Assembly (NCBI RefSeq): GCF_949987515.2
Contig: NW_027192651.1
Span: 4,526,001 to 4,590,000 of the forward strand
Origin: Delphinus delphis
Taxonomy: Eukaryota; Chordata; Mammalia; Artiodactyla; Delphinidae
DNA: 64,000 bases
Reading direction: 5' to 3'
Shown here: piece after piece, positions 1-11,057 of the stretch
Numbering within the stretch: position 1 is the first letter of the stretch
Layout: each line of letters begins with the position of its first letter
Position numbers and translations under genes: made by a program
The notes under the pieces: model-generated
What the model saw: only the letters and a program-made list of their open reading frames with translations
Databases searched by the model: none
Told to the model about the DNA's origin: nothing

Positions 1-1578
1 TATAGCTTAGGGAAATTAAAATAAAAAAGACACAGCCACCCCAAAGTTTGGGACGACTCTGTTTACAAGAACCTCGTTTACCGTACAAGTTCAATATCAC
101 AGAAAGTGAAAAACGGATAAAGAACTTGTGGTACTTACGTACAATGCAGTATCACTCAGCAGTGAAATCTATGTCATCAGGCCCGAAGCACCATAATGAG
201 TGGATTCAGGTACGATGATTCTAACTGAAATAAGTCACACAGAAAAAGAAACATCATAAGTTATCACTAATACACAGAATGTAAACTTGGCTACACAGGA
301 ACTGAATTACAGAACAGAACAGGGTCTCAAATTTAGAAAACCAACTTATGCTTGCTTAAGGGGAAAGGTGAGTTGGGGTGCTGCATAAAACCAGAGATTG
401 AAATGAGCACAGATAAAGTTCCTTAAGCCAAATATGGAATAGACAAGAGCTACTCCTTGCTCAACGAAATGGACTCAACACCCCATATTAAACGCCTAAG
501 AATGTACCTGACTAGTAAGTATCTTAAAACCTATGGATTGCTATGTCTCCGAAAGAGAATCAAGTATGTGTACAGGGGCATAAACGCAGCAGTGATAGGA
601 TTGGAGAGGTTCGTGAGCAAATGAAGACCCTTTGAAGTCATATTGCATGGTACCCATTCCACGGGTTTCAACTACCCAGGTTTAAGGTATTCTTCCTTCA
701 GCTAAAACATGCATGTGGAACCCAGAGTATGATCAACCGTGTGAAAGGGAGACGTGTTCAAATATGTCTCAGTTTTCGTACCCTGGTACTCGGGTGCAAC
801 ATTCCAGACGCTTTACTAACACTCTCCCGACTTGGAGAGTCAGTCCCTTTAACCTCCTGTTTGGCCCAGTTTGCAATTTCTGCGGAAGATGAACAGGAAT
901 AGCGAGAACCAATGAGAGACTAGCTGGAGGTGTCTGGACGGGCAAATTTAACTCTCATTTCCCACCAGGAAGAGGAAATAACCAAAGGCTCAGCGTGCCG
1001 TGCCGGAACCAGATTAGGGCCTGAAGCCATCCTGCGGTGTTGCGGCCTGCTCAAAAGAAAGCGAGTTGAAGAAAGGAGCTCAGGGGCACTGTAATTCACA
1101 AACCTGCAGAGTTATAAATGACAGCTATCGTCCAAAAATATACTAAAGTTAGGCTGCCAAGAGGACTTGAAAGCGGGGCAGAATTGCAGGAAACCGATTT
1201 CAGGAGGTAGACTGGAATTTCATTGAAAGCATAGGAAAAGAGGCAGAGCGTCCACAATGATGCACTTGGCGAAAAAGGGCGTATGCGTTTTTTCCTGAAT
1301 ATATTCAGGAAAAAACGCATACGCCGTTTTTGGTCAACCAAGCAAGCTGGCAAAGGAAATCTGCACTACAATGAAGTCTCACTTCCCACCAGTCAAATGG
1401 GCCATCTGAAAAAGTGTAAAATCCAGAAAGGCAGGACAGGCCATGGAGAACTGGGAGCCTTGTTATGCTGATGGGCGGGATGTAAATTGCCAACAGACAC
1501 TCGGGAGAAGTGTATGGTGTTTCCTGAAACATCTAAAAAACAAAGCAACAGAGCCTAGGGCACTTCCACTTATGGTCC
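1..1578 (+). repeat. Satellite unit 1
   Basis: Length 1,578 bp. One base is lost near 613 (TTCGTGAGC) and one A near 1,410 (CTGAAAAAGTG). Private variants are CCCGAAGCACC and GAATTTCATTG. The second half resembles unit 5, including CCTGCTCAAAAG and the variant palindrome. Confidence 0.95.
1266..1337. repeat. Variant palindrome with mismatched outer arms
   Basis: The left arm begins TTGGCGAAAAAGGGCG, while the right arm ends CGCCGTTTTTGGTCAA. The inner 48 or so bases pair perfectly but the outer arms carry mismatches. The same arm variant recurs only at 7,585-7,656 (unit 5), which also shares this unit's one-base-short A-run downstream. The two units therefore descend from one ancestor. Confidence 0.9.
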
Positions 1579-3158
1579 TATAGCTTAGGGAAATTAAAAT
1601 CAAAAAGACACAGCCACCCCAAAGTTTGGGACGCCTCTGTTTACAAGAACCTCGTTTCCCGTACAAGTTCAATATCACAGAAAGTGAAAAATGGATAAAG
1701 AACTTGTGGTACTTACGTACAATGCAGTATCACTCAGCAATGAAATCTATGTCATCAGGCCCTTAGCAGCACAATGAGTGGATTCAGGTATGATGATTCT
1801 AACTGAAATAAGTCACACAGAAAAAGAAACATCATAAGATATCAGTAATACACGGAATGTAAACTTGGCTACACAGGAACTGAATTACAGAACAGAACAG
1901 GGTCTCAAATTTAGAAAACCACCTTATGCTTGCTTAAGGGGAAAGGTGAGTTGGGGTGCTGCATAAAACCAGAGATTGAAATGAGTACAGATAAAGTTCC
2001 TTAAGCCAAATATGGAATAGACAAGAGCTACTCCTTGCTCAACGAAATGGACTCAACACCCCATATTAAACGCCTAAGAATGTACCTGACTAGTAAGTAT
2101 CTTAAAACCTATGGATTGCTATGTCTCCGAAAGAGAATCAAGCATGTGTACAGGGGCATAAACGCAGCAGTGACAGGATTGGAGAGGTTCGGTGAGCAAA
2201 TGAAGACCCTTTGAAGTCATATTGCATGGTACCCATTCCACGGGTTTCAACTACCCAGGTTTAAGGTATTCTTCCTTCAGCTAAAACATGCATGTGGAAC
2301 CTAGAGTATGATCAACCGTGTTATCGGGAGACGTGTTCAAATATGTCTCAGTTTTCGTACCCTGGTACTCGGGTGCAACATTCCAGACGCTTTACTAACA
2401 CTCTCCCGACTTGGAGAGTCAGTCCCTTTAACCTCCTGTTTGGCCCAGTTTGCAATTTCTGCGGAAGATGAACAGGAATAGCGAGAACCAATGAGAGACT
2501 AGCTGGAGGTGTCTGGACGGGCAAATTTAACTCTCATTTCCCACCAGGAAGAGGAATTAACCAAAGGCTCAGCGTGCCGTGCCGGAACCAAATTAGGGCC
2601 TGAAGCCATCCTGCGGTGTTGCGGCCAGCTCACAGGAAAGCGGTTTGAAGAAAGGAGCTCAGGGGCACTGTAATTCACAAACCTGCAGAGTTATAAATGA
2701 CAGCTATCGTCCAAAAATATACTGAAGTAAGGCTGCCAAGAGGACTTGAATGCGGGGCAGAATTGCAGGAAACCGATTTCAGGAGGTAGACTGGAATTGC
2801 ATTGAAAGCATAGGAAAAGAGGCAGAACGTCCACAATGATGCACTTGGCCAAAAAGGGCGTATGCGTTTTTTCCTGAATATATTCAGGAAAAAACGCATA
2901 CGCCCTTTTTGGCCAACCAAGCAAGCTAGCAAAGGAAATCTGCACTACAATGAAGTCTCACTTCCCCCCGGTCAAAAGGGCCATCTGAAAAAAGTGTAAA
3001 ATCCAGAAAGGCAGGACAGGCCATGGAGAACTGGGAGCCTTGTTATGCTGATGGGCGGGATGTAAATTGCCAACAGACACTCGGGAGAAGTGTATGGTGT
3101 TTCCTGAAACATCTAAAAAACAAAGCAACAGAGCCTAGGGCACTTCGACTTATGGTCC
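1579..3158 (+). repeat. Satellite unit 2
   Basis: Length 1,580 bp. It shares CACAGGAAAGCGGTTTG and AACCAAATTAGG only with unit 6, 6,319 bp downstream. From about 2,757 it switches to the haplotype duplicated in unit 7. Confidence 0.95.
2845..2916. repeat. 72-bp perfect palindrome (representative; one per unit)
   Basis: The left arm starts TTGGCCAAAAAGGGCGTATG and ends TTTTTTCCTGAATA at 2880; the right arm, 2881-2916, is its exact reverse complement with no spacer. One copy lies in each complete unit, starting at 1266, 2845, 4425, 6005, 7585, 9164, 10744, 12324, 13904, 15484, 17063, 18643, 20223, 21803, 23383, 24963, 26543, 28123, 29703, 31283, 32863, 34443, 36023, 37603, 39183, 40762, 42342, 43922, 45501, 47080, 48658, 50237, 51815, 53395, 54973, 56553, 58133, 59712, 61292 and 62872. 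By eye about 13 copies are perfect (10744, 20223, 23383, 26543, 29703, 31283, 32863, 34443, 36023, 37603, 51815 and 61292 besides this one). The others carry one to a few mismatches. It could extrude as a cruciform. Confidence 0.95.
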
Positions 3159-3537
3159 TATAGTTTAGGGAAATTAAAATCAAAAAGACACAGAAACCCC
3201 AAAGTTTGGAACGGCTCTGTTTACAAGAACCTCGTTTACAGTACAAGTTCAACATGGCAGAAAGTGAAAAATGGATAAAGAAGTTGTGGTATTTACTTAC
3301 AAAGCAATATCACTCAGCAATGAAATCTATGTCATCAGGCCCTTAGCAGCACAATGAGTGGATTCAGGTATGATGATTCTAACTGAAATAAGTCACACAG
3401 AAAAAGAAACATCATAAGTTATCACTAATACACGGAATGTAAACTTGGCTACACAGGAACTGAATTACAGAAGAGAACAGGGTCTCAAATTCAGAAAACC
3501 ACCTTATGCTTGCTTAAGGGGAAAGGTGAGTTGGGGT
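2931..3537 (+). mobile_element. LINE-1 3'-end fragment inside the satellite unit (representative copy)
   Basis: This stretch spans the unit 2/unit 3 boundary and is collinear with the end of mammalian LINE-1. In order it shows: ACTACAATGAAGTCTCAC, matching the ORF2 coding stretch around the HLTPV region; GGATGTAAATTGCCAACAGA, the zinc-knuckle region; a VWCFLKHLK-like segment; GAAAAATGGATAAAGAAG, then a WYL/WYF-type segment and TATCACTCAGCAATGAAAT, the ORF2 C-terminus; and GAAATAAGTCACACAGAAAA with CTTAAGGGGAAAGGTGAG, the start of the artiodactyl/cetacean-type LINE-1 3' UTR. ORF2 is broken by stops and frameshifts, so there is no functional reverse transcriptase. The same segment occupies unit positions of about 1,353-1,580 plus 1-378 throughout the array. 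Confidence 0.85.
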
Positions 3538-3750
3538 GCTGCATAAAACCAGAGATTGAAATGAGCACAGATAAAGTTCCTTAAGCCAAATATGGAATAG
3601 ACAAGAGCTACTCCTTGCTCAACGAAGTGGACTCAACACCCCACATTAAACGCCTAAGAATGTACCTGACTAGTAAGTATCTTAAAACCTATGGATTGCT
3701 ATGTCTCCGAAAGAGAATCAAGCGTGTGTACAGGGGCATAAACGCAGCAG
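3538..3750 (+). mobile_element. Probable further LINE-1 3' UTR (weak similarity)
   Basis: Beyond the clear LINE-1 block, the unit keeps a weak collinear resemblance to the cetartiodactyl LINE-1 3' UTR. There is an ATAGACAAGAGCTACTCC stretch like the family's 'atagataacc...gacctactg'. Later, AAACCTATGGATTG and AAAGAGAATCAAGC stand where the family has 'aacctataatgg' and 'aaaagaatctgaaa'. If real, LINE-1 accounts for roughly 800 of the 1,580 bp. The alignment was made from memory of the family and needs a proper search. Confidence 0.45.
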
Positions 3751-3978
3751 TGACAGGATTGGAGAGATTCGGTGAGCAAATGAAGACCCTTTGAAGTCAT
3801 ATTGCATGGTACCCATTCCACAGGTTTCAACTACCCAGGTTTAAGGTATTCTTCCTTCAGCTAAAACATGCATGTGGAACCTAGAGTATGATCAACCGTG
3901 TGAAAGGGAGACGTGTTCAAATATGTCTCAGTTTTCGTACCCTGGTACTCGGGTGCAACATTCCAGACGCTTTACTAA

Positions 3979-4000
3979 CACTCTCCCGACTTGGAGAGTC
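3979..4000. repeat. Small inverted repeat in the unit core (representative)
   Basis: ACTCTCC-CGACTT-GGAGAGT forms a 7-bp stem with a 6-nt loop. It is present in nearly all units at unit position of about 820-840; some subfamilies change the loop to CCACTT. The copy at 45,070 is broken (TTGCAGAG). No function is assigned; the stem is too short and lacks the T-run of a terminator. Confidence 0.5.
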
Positions 4001-4738
4001 AGTCCCTTTAACCTCCTGTTTGGCCCAGTTTGCAATTTCTGCGGAAGATGAACAGGAATAGCGAGAACCAATGAGAGACTAGCTGGAGGTGTCTGGACGG
4101 GCAAATTTAACTCTCATTTCCCACCAGGAAGAGGAATTAACCAAAGGCTCAGCGTGCCGTGCCGGAACCAGATTAGGGCCTGAAGCCATCCTGCGGTGTT
4201 GTGGCCAGCTCACAAGAAAGCGAGTTGAAGAAAGGAGCTCAGGGGCACTGTAATTCACAAACCTGCAGAGTTATAAATGACAGCTATCGTCCAAAAATAT
4301 ACTAAAGTTAGGCTGCCAAGAGGACTTGAAAGCGGGGCAGAATTGCAGGAAACCGATTTCAGGAGGTAGACTGGAATTGCATTGAAAGCATAGGAAAAGA
4401 GGCAGAACGTCCACAATGATGCACTTGGCCAAAAAGGGCGTATGCGATTTTTCCTGAATATGTTCAGGAAAAAACGCATACGCCCTTTTTGGCCAACCAA
4501 GCAAGCTTGCAAAGGAAATCTGCACTACAATGAAGTCTCACTTCCCCCCGGTCAAAAGGGCCATCTGAAAAAAGTGTAAAATCCAGAAAGGCAGGACATG
4601 CCATGGAGAACTGGGAGCCTTGTTATGCTGATGGGCGGGATGTAAATTGCCAACAGACACTCGGGAGAAGTGTATGGTGTTTCCTGAAACATCTAAAAAA
4701 CAAAGCAACAGAGCCTAGGGCACTTCCACTTATGGTCC

Positions 4739-6318
4739 TATAGCTTAGGGAAATTAAAATCAAAAAGACACAGCCACCCCAAAGTTTGGGACGCCTCTGT
4801 TTACAAGAACCTCATTTACCGTACAAGTTCAATATCACAGAAAGTGAAAAATGGATAAAGAACTTCTGGTACTTACGTACAATGCAGTATCACTCAGCAA
4901 TGAAATCTATGTCATCAGGCCCGTAGCAGCATAATGAGTGGATTCAGGTATGATGATTCTAACTGAAATAAGTCACACAGAAAAAGAAACATCATAAGTT
5001 ATCACTAATACACGGAATGTAAACTTGGCTACACAGGAACTGAATTACCAAACAGAACAGGGTCTCAAATTTAGAAAACCACCTTATGCTTGCTTAAGGG
5101 GAAAGGTGAGTTGGGGTGCTGCATAAAACCAGAGATTGAAATGAGCACAGCTAAATTTCCTTAAGCCAAATATGGAATAGACAAGAGCTACTCCTTGTTC
5201 AACGAAATGGACTCAACACCGCATATTAAACGCCTAAGAATGTACCTGACTAGTAAGTATCTTAAAACCTATGGATTGCTATGTCTCCTAGAGAGAATCA
5301 AGCATGTGTACAGGGGCATAAACGCAGCAGTGACAGGATTGGAGAGGTTCGGTGAGCAAATGAAGACCCTTTGAAGTCATATTGCATGGTACCCATTCCA
5401 CGGGTTTCAACTACCCAGGTTTAAGGTATTCTTCCTTCAGCTAAAACATGCATGTGGAACCTAGAGTATGATCAACCGTGTTATCGGGAGACGTGTTCAA
5501 ATATGTCTCAGTTTTCGTACCCTGGTACTCGGGTGCAACATTCCAGACGCTTTACTAACACTCTCCCGACTTGGAGAGTCAGTCCCTTTAACCTCCTGTT
5601 TGGCCCAGTTTGCAATTTCTGCGGAAGATGAACAGGAATAGCGAGAACCAATGAGAGACTAGCTGGAGGTGTCTGGACGGGCAAATTTAACTCTCATTTC
5701 CCACCAGGAAGAGGAATTAACCAAAGGCTCAGCGTGCCGTGCCGGAACCAGATTAGGGCCTGAAGCCATCCTGCGGTGTTGCGGCCAGCTCACAAGAAAG
5801 CGAGTTGAAGAAAGGAGCTCAGGGGCACTGTAATTCACAAACCTGCAGAGTTATAAATGACAGCTATCGTCCAAAAATATACTAAAGTAAGGCTGCCAAG
5901 AGGACTTGAAAGCGGGGCAGAATTGCAGGAAACCGATTTCAGGAGGTAGACTGGAATTGCATTGAAAGCATAGGAAAAGAGGCAGAACGTCCACAATGAT
6001 GCACTTCGCCAAAAAGGGCGTATGCGATTTTTCCTGAATATGTTCAGGAAAAAACGCATACGCCCTTTTTGGCCAACCAAGCAAGCTTGCAAAGGAAATC
6101 TGCACTACAATGAAGTCTCACTTCCCCCCGGTCAAAAGGGCCATCTGAAAAAAGTGTAAAATCCAGAAAGGCAGGACATGCCATGGAGAACTGGGAGCCT
6201 TGTTATGCTGATGGGCGGGATGTAAATTGCCAACAGACACTCGGGAGAAGTGTATGGTGTTTCCTGAAACATCTAAAAAACAAAGCAACAGAGCCTAGGG
6301 CACTTCCACTTATGGTCC
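4739..6318 (+). repeat. Satellite unit 4
   Basis: Length 1,580 bp, near-copy of unit 9. Diagnostics are GAATTACCAAAC, CAGCTAAATTTCC, CTTGTTCAACG and CACTTCGCC at the palindrome edge. AACTTCTGG and CTCCTAGAG are private. Confidence 0.95.
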
Positions 6319-7897
6319 TATAGTTTAGGGAAATTAAAATCAAAAAGACACAGCCACCCCAAAGTTTGGAACGGCTCTGTTTACAAGAACCTCGTTTACA
6401 GTACAAGTTCAACATGGCAGAAAGTGAAAAATGGATAAAGAAGTTGTGGTATTTACTTACAAAGCAATATCACTCAGCAATGAAATCTATGTCATCAGGC
6501 CCTTAGCAGCACAATGAGTGGATTCAGGTATGATGATTCTAACTGAAATAAGTCACACAGAAAAAGAAACATCATAAGTTATCACGAATACACGGAATGT
6601 AAACTTGGCTACACAGGAACTGAATTACAGAACAGAACAGGGTCTCAAATTTAGAAAACCACCTTATGCTTGCTTAAGGGGAAAGGTGAGTTGGGGTGCT
6701 GCATAAAACCAGAGATTGAAATGAGCACAGATAAAGTTCCTTAAGCCAAATATGGAATAGACAAGAGCTACTCCTTGCTCAACGAAGTGGACTCAACACC
6801 CCATATTAAACGCCTAAGAATGTACCTGACTAGTAAGTATCTTAAAACCTATGGATTGCTATGTCTCCGAAAGAGAATCAAGCATGTGTACAGGGGCATA
6901 AACGCAGCAGTGACAGGATTGGAGAGGTTCGGTGAGCAAATGAAGACCCTTTGAAGTCATATTGCATGGTACCCATTCCACGGGTTTCAACTACCCAGGT
7001 TTAAGGTATTCTTCCTTTAGCTAAAACATGCATGTGGAACCTAGAGTATGATCAACCGTGTTATCGGGAGACGTGTTCAAATATGTCTCAGTTTTCGTAC
7101 CCTGGTACTCGGGTGCAACATTCCAGACGCTTTACTAACACTCTCCCGACTTGGAGAGTCAGTCCCTTTAACCTCCTGTTTGGCCCAGTTTGCAATTTCT
7201 GCGGAAGATGAACAGGAATAGCGAGAACCAATGAGAGACTAGCTGGAGGTGTCTGGACGGGCAAATTTAACTCTCATTTCCCACCAGGAAGAGGAAATAA
7301 CCAAAGGCTCAGCGTGCCGTGCCGGATCCAGATTAGGGCCTGAAGCCATCCTGCGGTGTTGCGGCCTGCTCAAAAGAAAGCGAGTTGAAGAAAGGAGCTC
7401 AGGGGCACTGTAATTCACAAAACTGCAGAGTTATAAATGACAGCTATCGTCCAAAAATATACTGAAGTTAGGCTGCCAAGAGGACTTGAAAGCGGGGCAG
7501 AATTGCAGGAAACCGATTTCAGGAGGTAGACTGGAATTGCATTGAAAGCATAGGAAAAGAGGCAGAGCGTCCACAATGATGCACTTGGCGAAAAAGGGCG
7601 TATGCGTTTTTTCCTGAATATATTCAGGAAAAAACGCATACGCCGTTTTTGGTCAACCAAGCAAGTTGGCAAAGGAAATCTGCACTACAATGAAGTCTCA
7701 CTTCCCACCGGTCAAATGGGCCATCTGAAAAAGTGTAAAATCCAGAAAGGCAGGACAGGCCATGGAAAACTGGGAGCCTTGTTATGCTGATGGGCGGGAT
7801 GTAAATTGCCAACAGACACTCGGGAGAAGTGTATGGTGTTTCCTGAAACATCTAAAAAACAAAGCAACAGAGCCTAGGGCACTTCCACTTATGGTCC
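6319..7897 (+). repeat. Satellite unit 5
   Basis: Length 1,579 bp; one A is missing near 7,730. The first half matches unit 10. The second half matches unit 1 in its variant palindrome and GGCAGAGCG. It shares CCGGATCCAG with unit 10. Confidence 0.95.
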
Positions 7898-9477
7898 TAT
7901 AGCTTAGGGAAATTAAAATCAAAAAGACACAGCCACCCCAAAGTTTGGGACGCCTCTGTTTACAAGAACCTCGTTTACCGTACAAGTTCAATATAACAGA
8001 AAGTGAAAAATGGATAAAGAACTTGTGGTACTTACGTACAATGCAGTATCACTCAGCAATGAAATCTATGTCATCAGGCCCTTAGCAGCACAATGAGTGG
8101 ATTCAGGTATGATGATTCTAACTGAAATAAGTCACACAGAAAAAGAAACATCATAAGATATCAGTAATACACGGAATGTAAACTTGGCTACACAGGAACT
8201 GAATTACAGAACAGAACAGGGTCTCAAATTTAGAAAACCACCTTATGCTTGCTTAAGTGGAAAGGTGAGTTGGGGTGCTGCATAAAACCAGAGATTGAAA
8301 TGAGCACAGATAAAGTTCCTTAAGCCAAATATGGAATAGACAAGAGCTACTCCTTGCTCAACGAAATGGACTCAACACCCCATATTAAATGCCTAAGAAT
8401 GTACCTGACTAGTAAGTATCTTAAAACCTATGGATTGCTATGTCTCCGAAAGAGAATCAAGCATGTGTACAGGGGCATAAACGCAGCAGTGACAGGATTG
8501 GAGAGGTTCGGTGAGCAAATGAAGACCCTTTGAAGTCATATTGCATGGTACCCATTCCACGGGTTTCAACTACCCAGGTTTAAGGTATTCTTCCTTTAGC
8601 TAAAACATGCATGTGGAACCTAGAGTATGATCAACCGTGTTATCGGGAGACGTGTTCAAATATGTCTCAGTTTTCGTACCCTGGTACTCGGGTGCAACAT
8701 TCCAGACGCTTTACTAACACTCTCCCGACTTGGAGAGTCAGTCCCTTTAACCTCCTGTTTGGCCCAGTTTGCAATTTCTGCGGAAGATGAACAGGAATAG
8801 CGAGAACCAATGAGAGACTAGCTGGAGGTGTCTGGACGGGCAAATTGCACTCTCATTTCCCACCAGGAAGAGGAATTAACCAAAGGCTCAGCGTGCCGTG
8901 CCGGAACCAAATTAGGGCCTGAAGCCATCCTGCGGTGTTGCGGCCAGCTCACAGGAAAGCGGTTTGAAGAAAGGAGCTCAGGGGCACTGTAATTCACAAA
9001 CCTGCAGAGTTATAAATGACAGCTATCGTCGAAAAATATACTGAAGTAAGGCTGCCAAGAGGACTTGAAAGCGGGGCAGAATTGCAGGAAACCGATTTCA
9101 GGAGGTAGACTGGAATTGCATTGAAAGCATAGGAAAAGAAGCAGAACGTCCACAATGATGCACTTCGCCAAAAAGGGCGTATGCGTTTTTTCCTGAATAT
9201 ATTCAGGAAAAAACGCATACGCCCTTTTGGGCCAACCAAGCAAGCTTGCAAAGGAAATCTGCACTACAATGAAGTCTCACATCCCCCCGGTCAAAAGGGC
9301 CATCTGAAAAAAGTGTAAAATCCAGAAAGGCAGGACAGGCCATGGAGAACTGGGAGCCTTGTTATGCTGATGGGCGGGATGTAAATTGCCAACAGACACT
9401 CGGGAGAAGTGTATGGTGTTTCCTGAAACATCTAAAAAACAAAGCAACAGAGCCTAGGGCACTTCCACTTATGGTCC
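7898..9477 (+). repeat. Satellite unit 6
   Basis: Length 1,580 bp. It matches unit 2 over most of its length. Private variants are AATATAACAG, TTAAGTGGAAAGG, AAATGCCTAAG, CAAATTGCACTC and CCTTTTGGGCC in the right palindrome arm. Confidence 0.95.
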
Positions 9478-11057
9478 TATAGTTTAGGGAAATTAAAATC
9501 AAAAAGACACAGCCACCCCAAAGTTTGGAACGGCTCTGTTTACAAGAACCTCGTTTACAGTACAAGTTCAACATCGCAGAAAGTGAAAAATGGATAAAGA
9601 AGTTGTGGTATTTACTTACAAAGCAATATCACTCAGCAATGAAATCTATGTCATCAGGCCCTTAGCAGCACAATGAGTGGATTCAGGTATGATGATTCTA
9701 ACTGAAATAAGTCACACAGAAAAAGAAACATCATAAGTTATCACTAATACACGGAATGTAAACTTGGCTACACAGGAACTGAATTACAGAACAGAACAGG
9801 GTCTCAAATTTAGAAAACCACCTTATGCTTGCTTAAGGGGAAAGGTGAGTTGGGGTGCTGCATAAAACCAGAGATTGAAATGAGCACAGATAAAGTTCCT
9901 TAAGCCAAATATGGAATAGACAAGAGCTACTCCTTGCTCAACGAAATGGACTCAACACCGCATATTAAACGCCTAAGAATGTACCTGACTAGTAAGTATC
10001 TTAAAACCTATGGATTGCTATGTCTCCGAAAGAGAATCAAGCATGTGTACAGGGGCATAAACGCAGCAGTGACAGGATTGGAGAGGTTCGGTGAGCAAAT
10101 GAAGACCCTTTGAAGTCATATTGCATGGTACCCATTACACGGGTCTCAACTCTCCAGGTTTAAGGTATTCTTCCTTCAGCTAAAACATGCATGTGGAACC
10201 CAGAGTATGATCAACAGTGTGAACGGGAGACGTGTTCAAATATGTCTCAGTTTTCCTCCCCTGGTACTCGGGTGCAACATTCCAGACGCTTTATTAACAC
10301 TCTCCCCACTTGGAGAGTCAGCGCCTTTAACCTCCTGTTTGGCCCAGTTTGCAATTTCTGCGGAAGATGAACAGGAATAGGGAGAACCAATGAGAGACTA
10401 GCTGGAGGTGTCTGGACGGGCAAATTTAACTCTCATTTCCCACCAGGAAGAGGAATTAACCAAAGGCTCTGCGTGCCGAGCCGGAACCAGATTAAGGCCT
10501 GAAGCCATCCTGCGGTGTTGCGGCCAGGTCACAAGAAAGCGAGTTGAAGAAAGGAGCTCAGGGGCACTGTAAATCACAAACCTGCAGATTTATAAATGAC
10601 AGCTATCGTCCGGAAATATACAGAAATAAGGCTGCCAAGAGGACTTGAAAGCGGGGCAGAATTGCAGGAAACCGATTTCAGGAGGTAGACTGGAATTGCA
10701 TTGAAAGCATAGGAAAAGAGGCAGAACGTCCACAATGATGCACTTGGCCAAAAAGGGCGTATGCGTTTTTTCCTGAATATATTCAGGAAAAAACGCATAC
10801 GCCCTTTTTGGCCAACCAAGCAAGCTAGCAAAGGAAATCTGCACTACAATGAAGTCTCACTTCCCCCCGGTCAAAAGGGCCATCTGAAAAAAGTGTAAAA
10901 TCCAGAAAGGCAGGACAGGCCATGGAGAACTGGGAGCCTTGTTATGCTGATGGGCGGGATGTAAATTGCCAACAGACACTCGGGAGAAGTGTATGGTGTT
11001 TCCTGAAACATCTAAAAAACAAAGCAACAGAGCCTAGGGCACTTCGACTTATGGTCC
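9478..11057 (+). repeat. Satellite unit 7
   Basis: Length 1,580 bp. It contains a subfamily tract at about 10,140-10,390 (GTGAACGGGAG, TTTTCCTCCCC, CTCCCCACTTGG, CAGCGCC, AGGGAGAACC). It then carries CGTCCGGAAATATACAG, shared only with unit 10. Its palindrome is perfect. Confidence 0.95.

Larger units (their letters stand above)
3159..4738 (+). repeat. Satellite unit 3
   Basis: Length 1,580 bp, near-copy of unit 8. It opens TATAGTTTAGGG and carries CAGAAACCCC, GAGAGATTCGG, CACAGGTTTC and GTTGTGGCCAG. Its palindrome is imperfect (ATTTTTCC / ATGTTCAGG). Confidence 0.95.
2757..6970 (+). repeat. Five-unit-offset duplicated block, copy 1
   Basis: This matches 10,656-14,869 at an offset of 7,899 bp, with roughly ten differences seen in about 4.2 kb. 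Shared private variants include CAAGCTAGC, CACTTCGACTT, CACAGAAACCCC, AACATGGCAG, GAAGAGAACAG, ATGCGATTTTTCC, GAATTACCAAAC and CAGCTAAATTTCC. The private variants end near 2,750 on the left and near 6,985 on the right. Confidence 0.88.

Noticed and set aside
1096..1353. Antisense frames of 84, 85 and 100 codons recurring in nearly every unit across the palindrome
   Set aside because: They recur only because the units are near-identical. Two overlapping frames (84 and 85 codons) are open over the same stretch, there is no known domain, and length and ends shift with single substitutions. They cross the palindrome and the unrecognised part of the unit.
2288..2297. ACATGCATGT 10-bp palindrome
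   Set aside because: Perfect but short. Such a palindrome is common by chance and is simply copied with the unit.
2693..2702. TATAAATG in CAGAGTTATAAATGACAG as a promoter TATA box
   Set aside because: A short A/T-rich match in every unit without other promoter evidence. It changes to ATATAAATG in some units. Not enough to call a promoter.
3043..3255. Antisense frames of 70-83 codons at unit boundaries
   Set aside because: They lie antisense to the LINE-1 ORF2 remnant. The apparent protein is a shadow of a degenerate coding sequence on the other strand.
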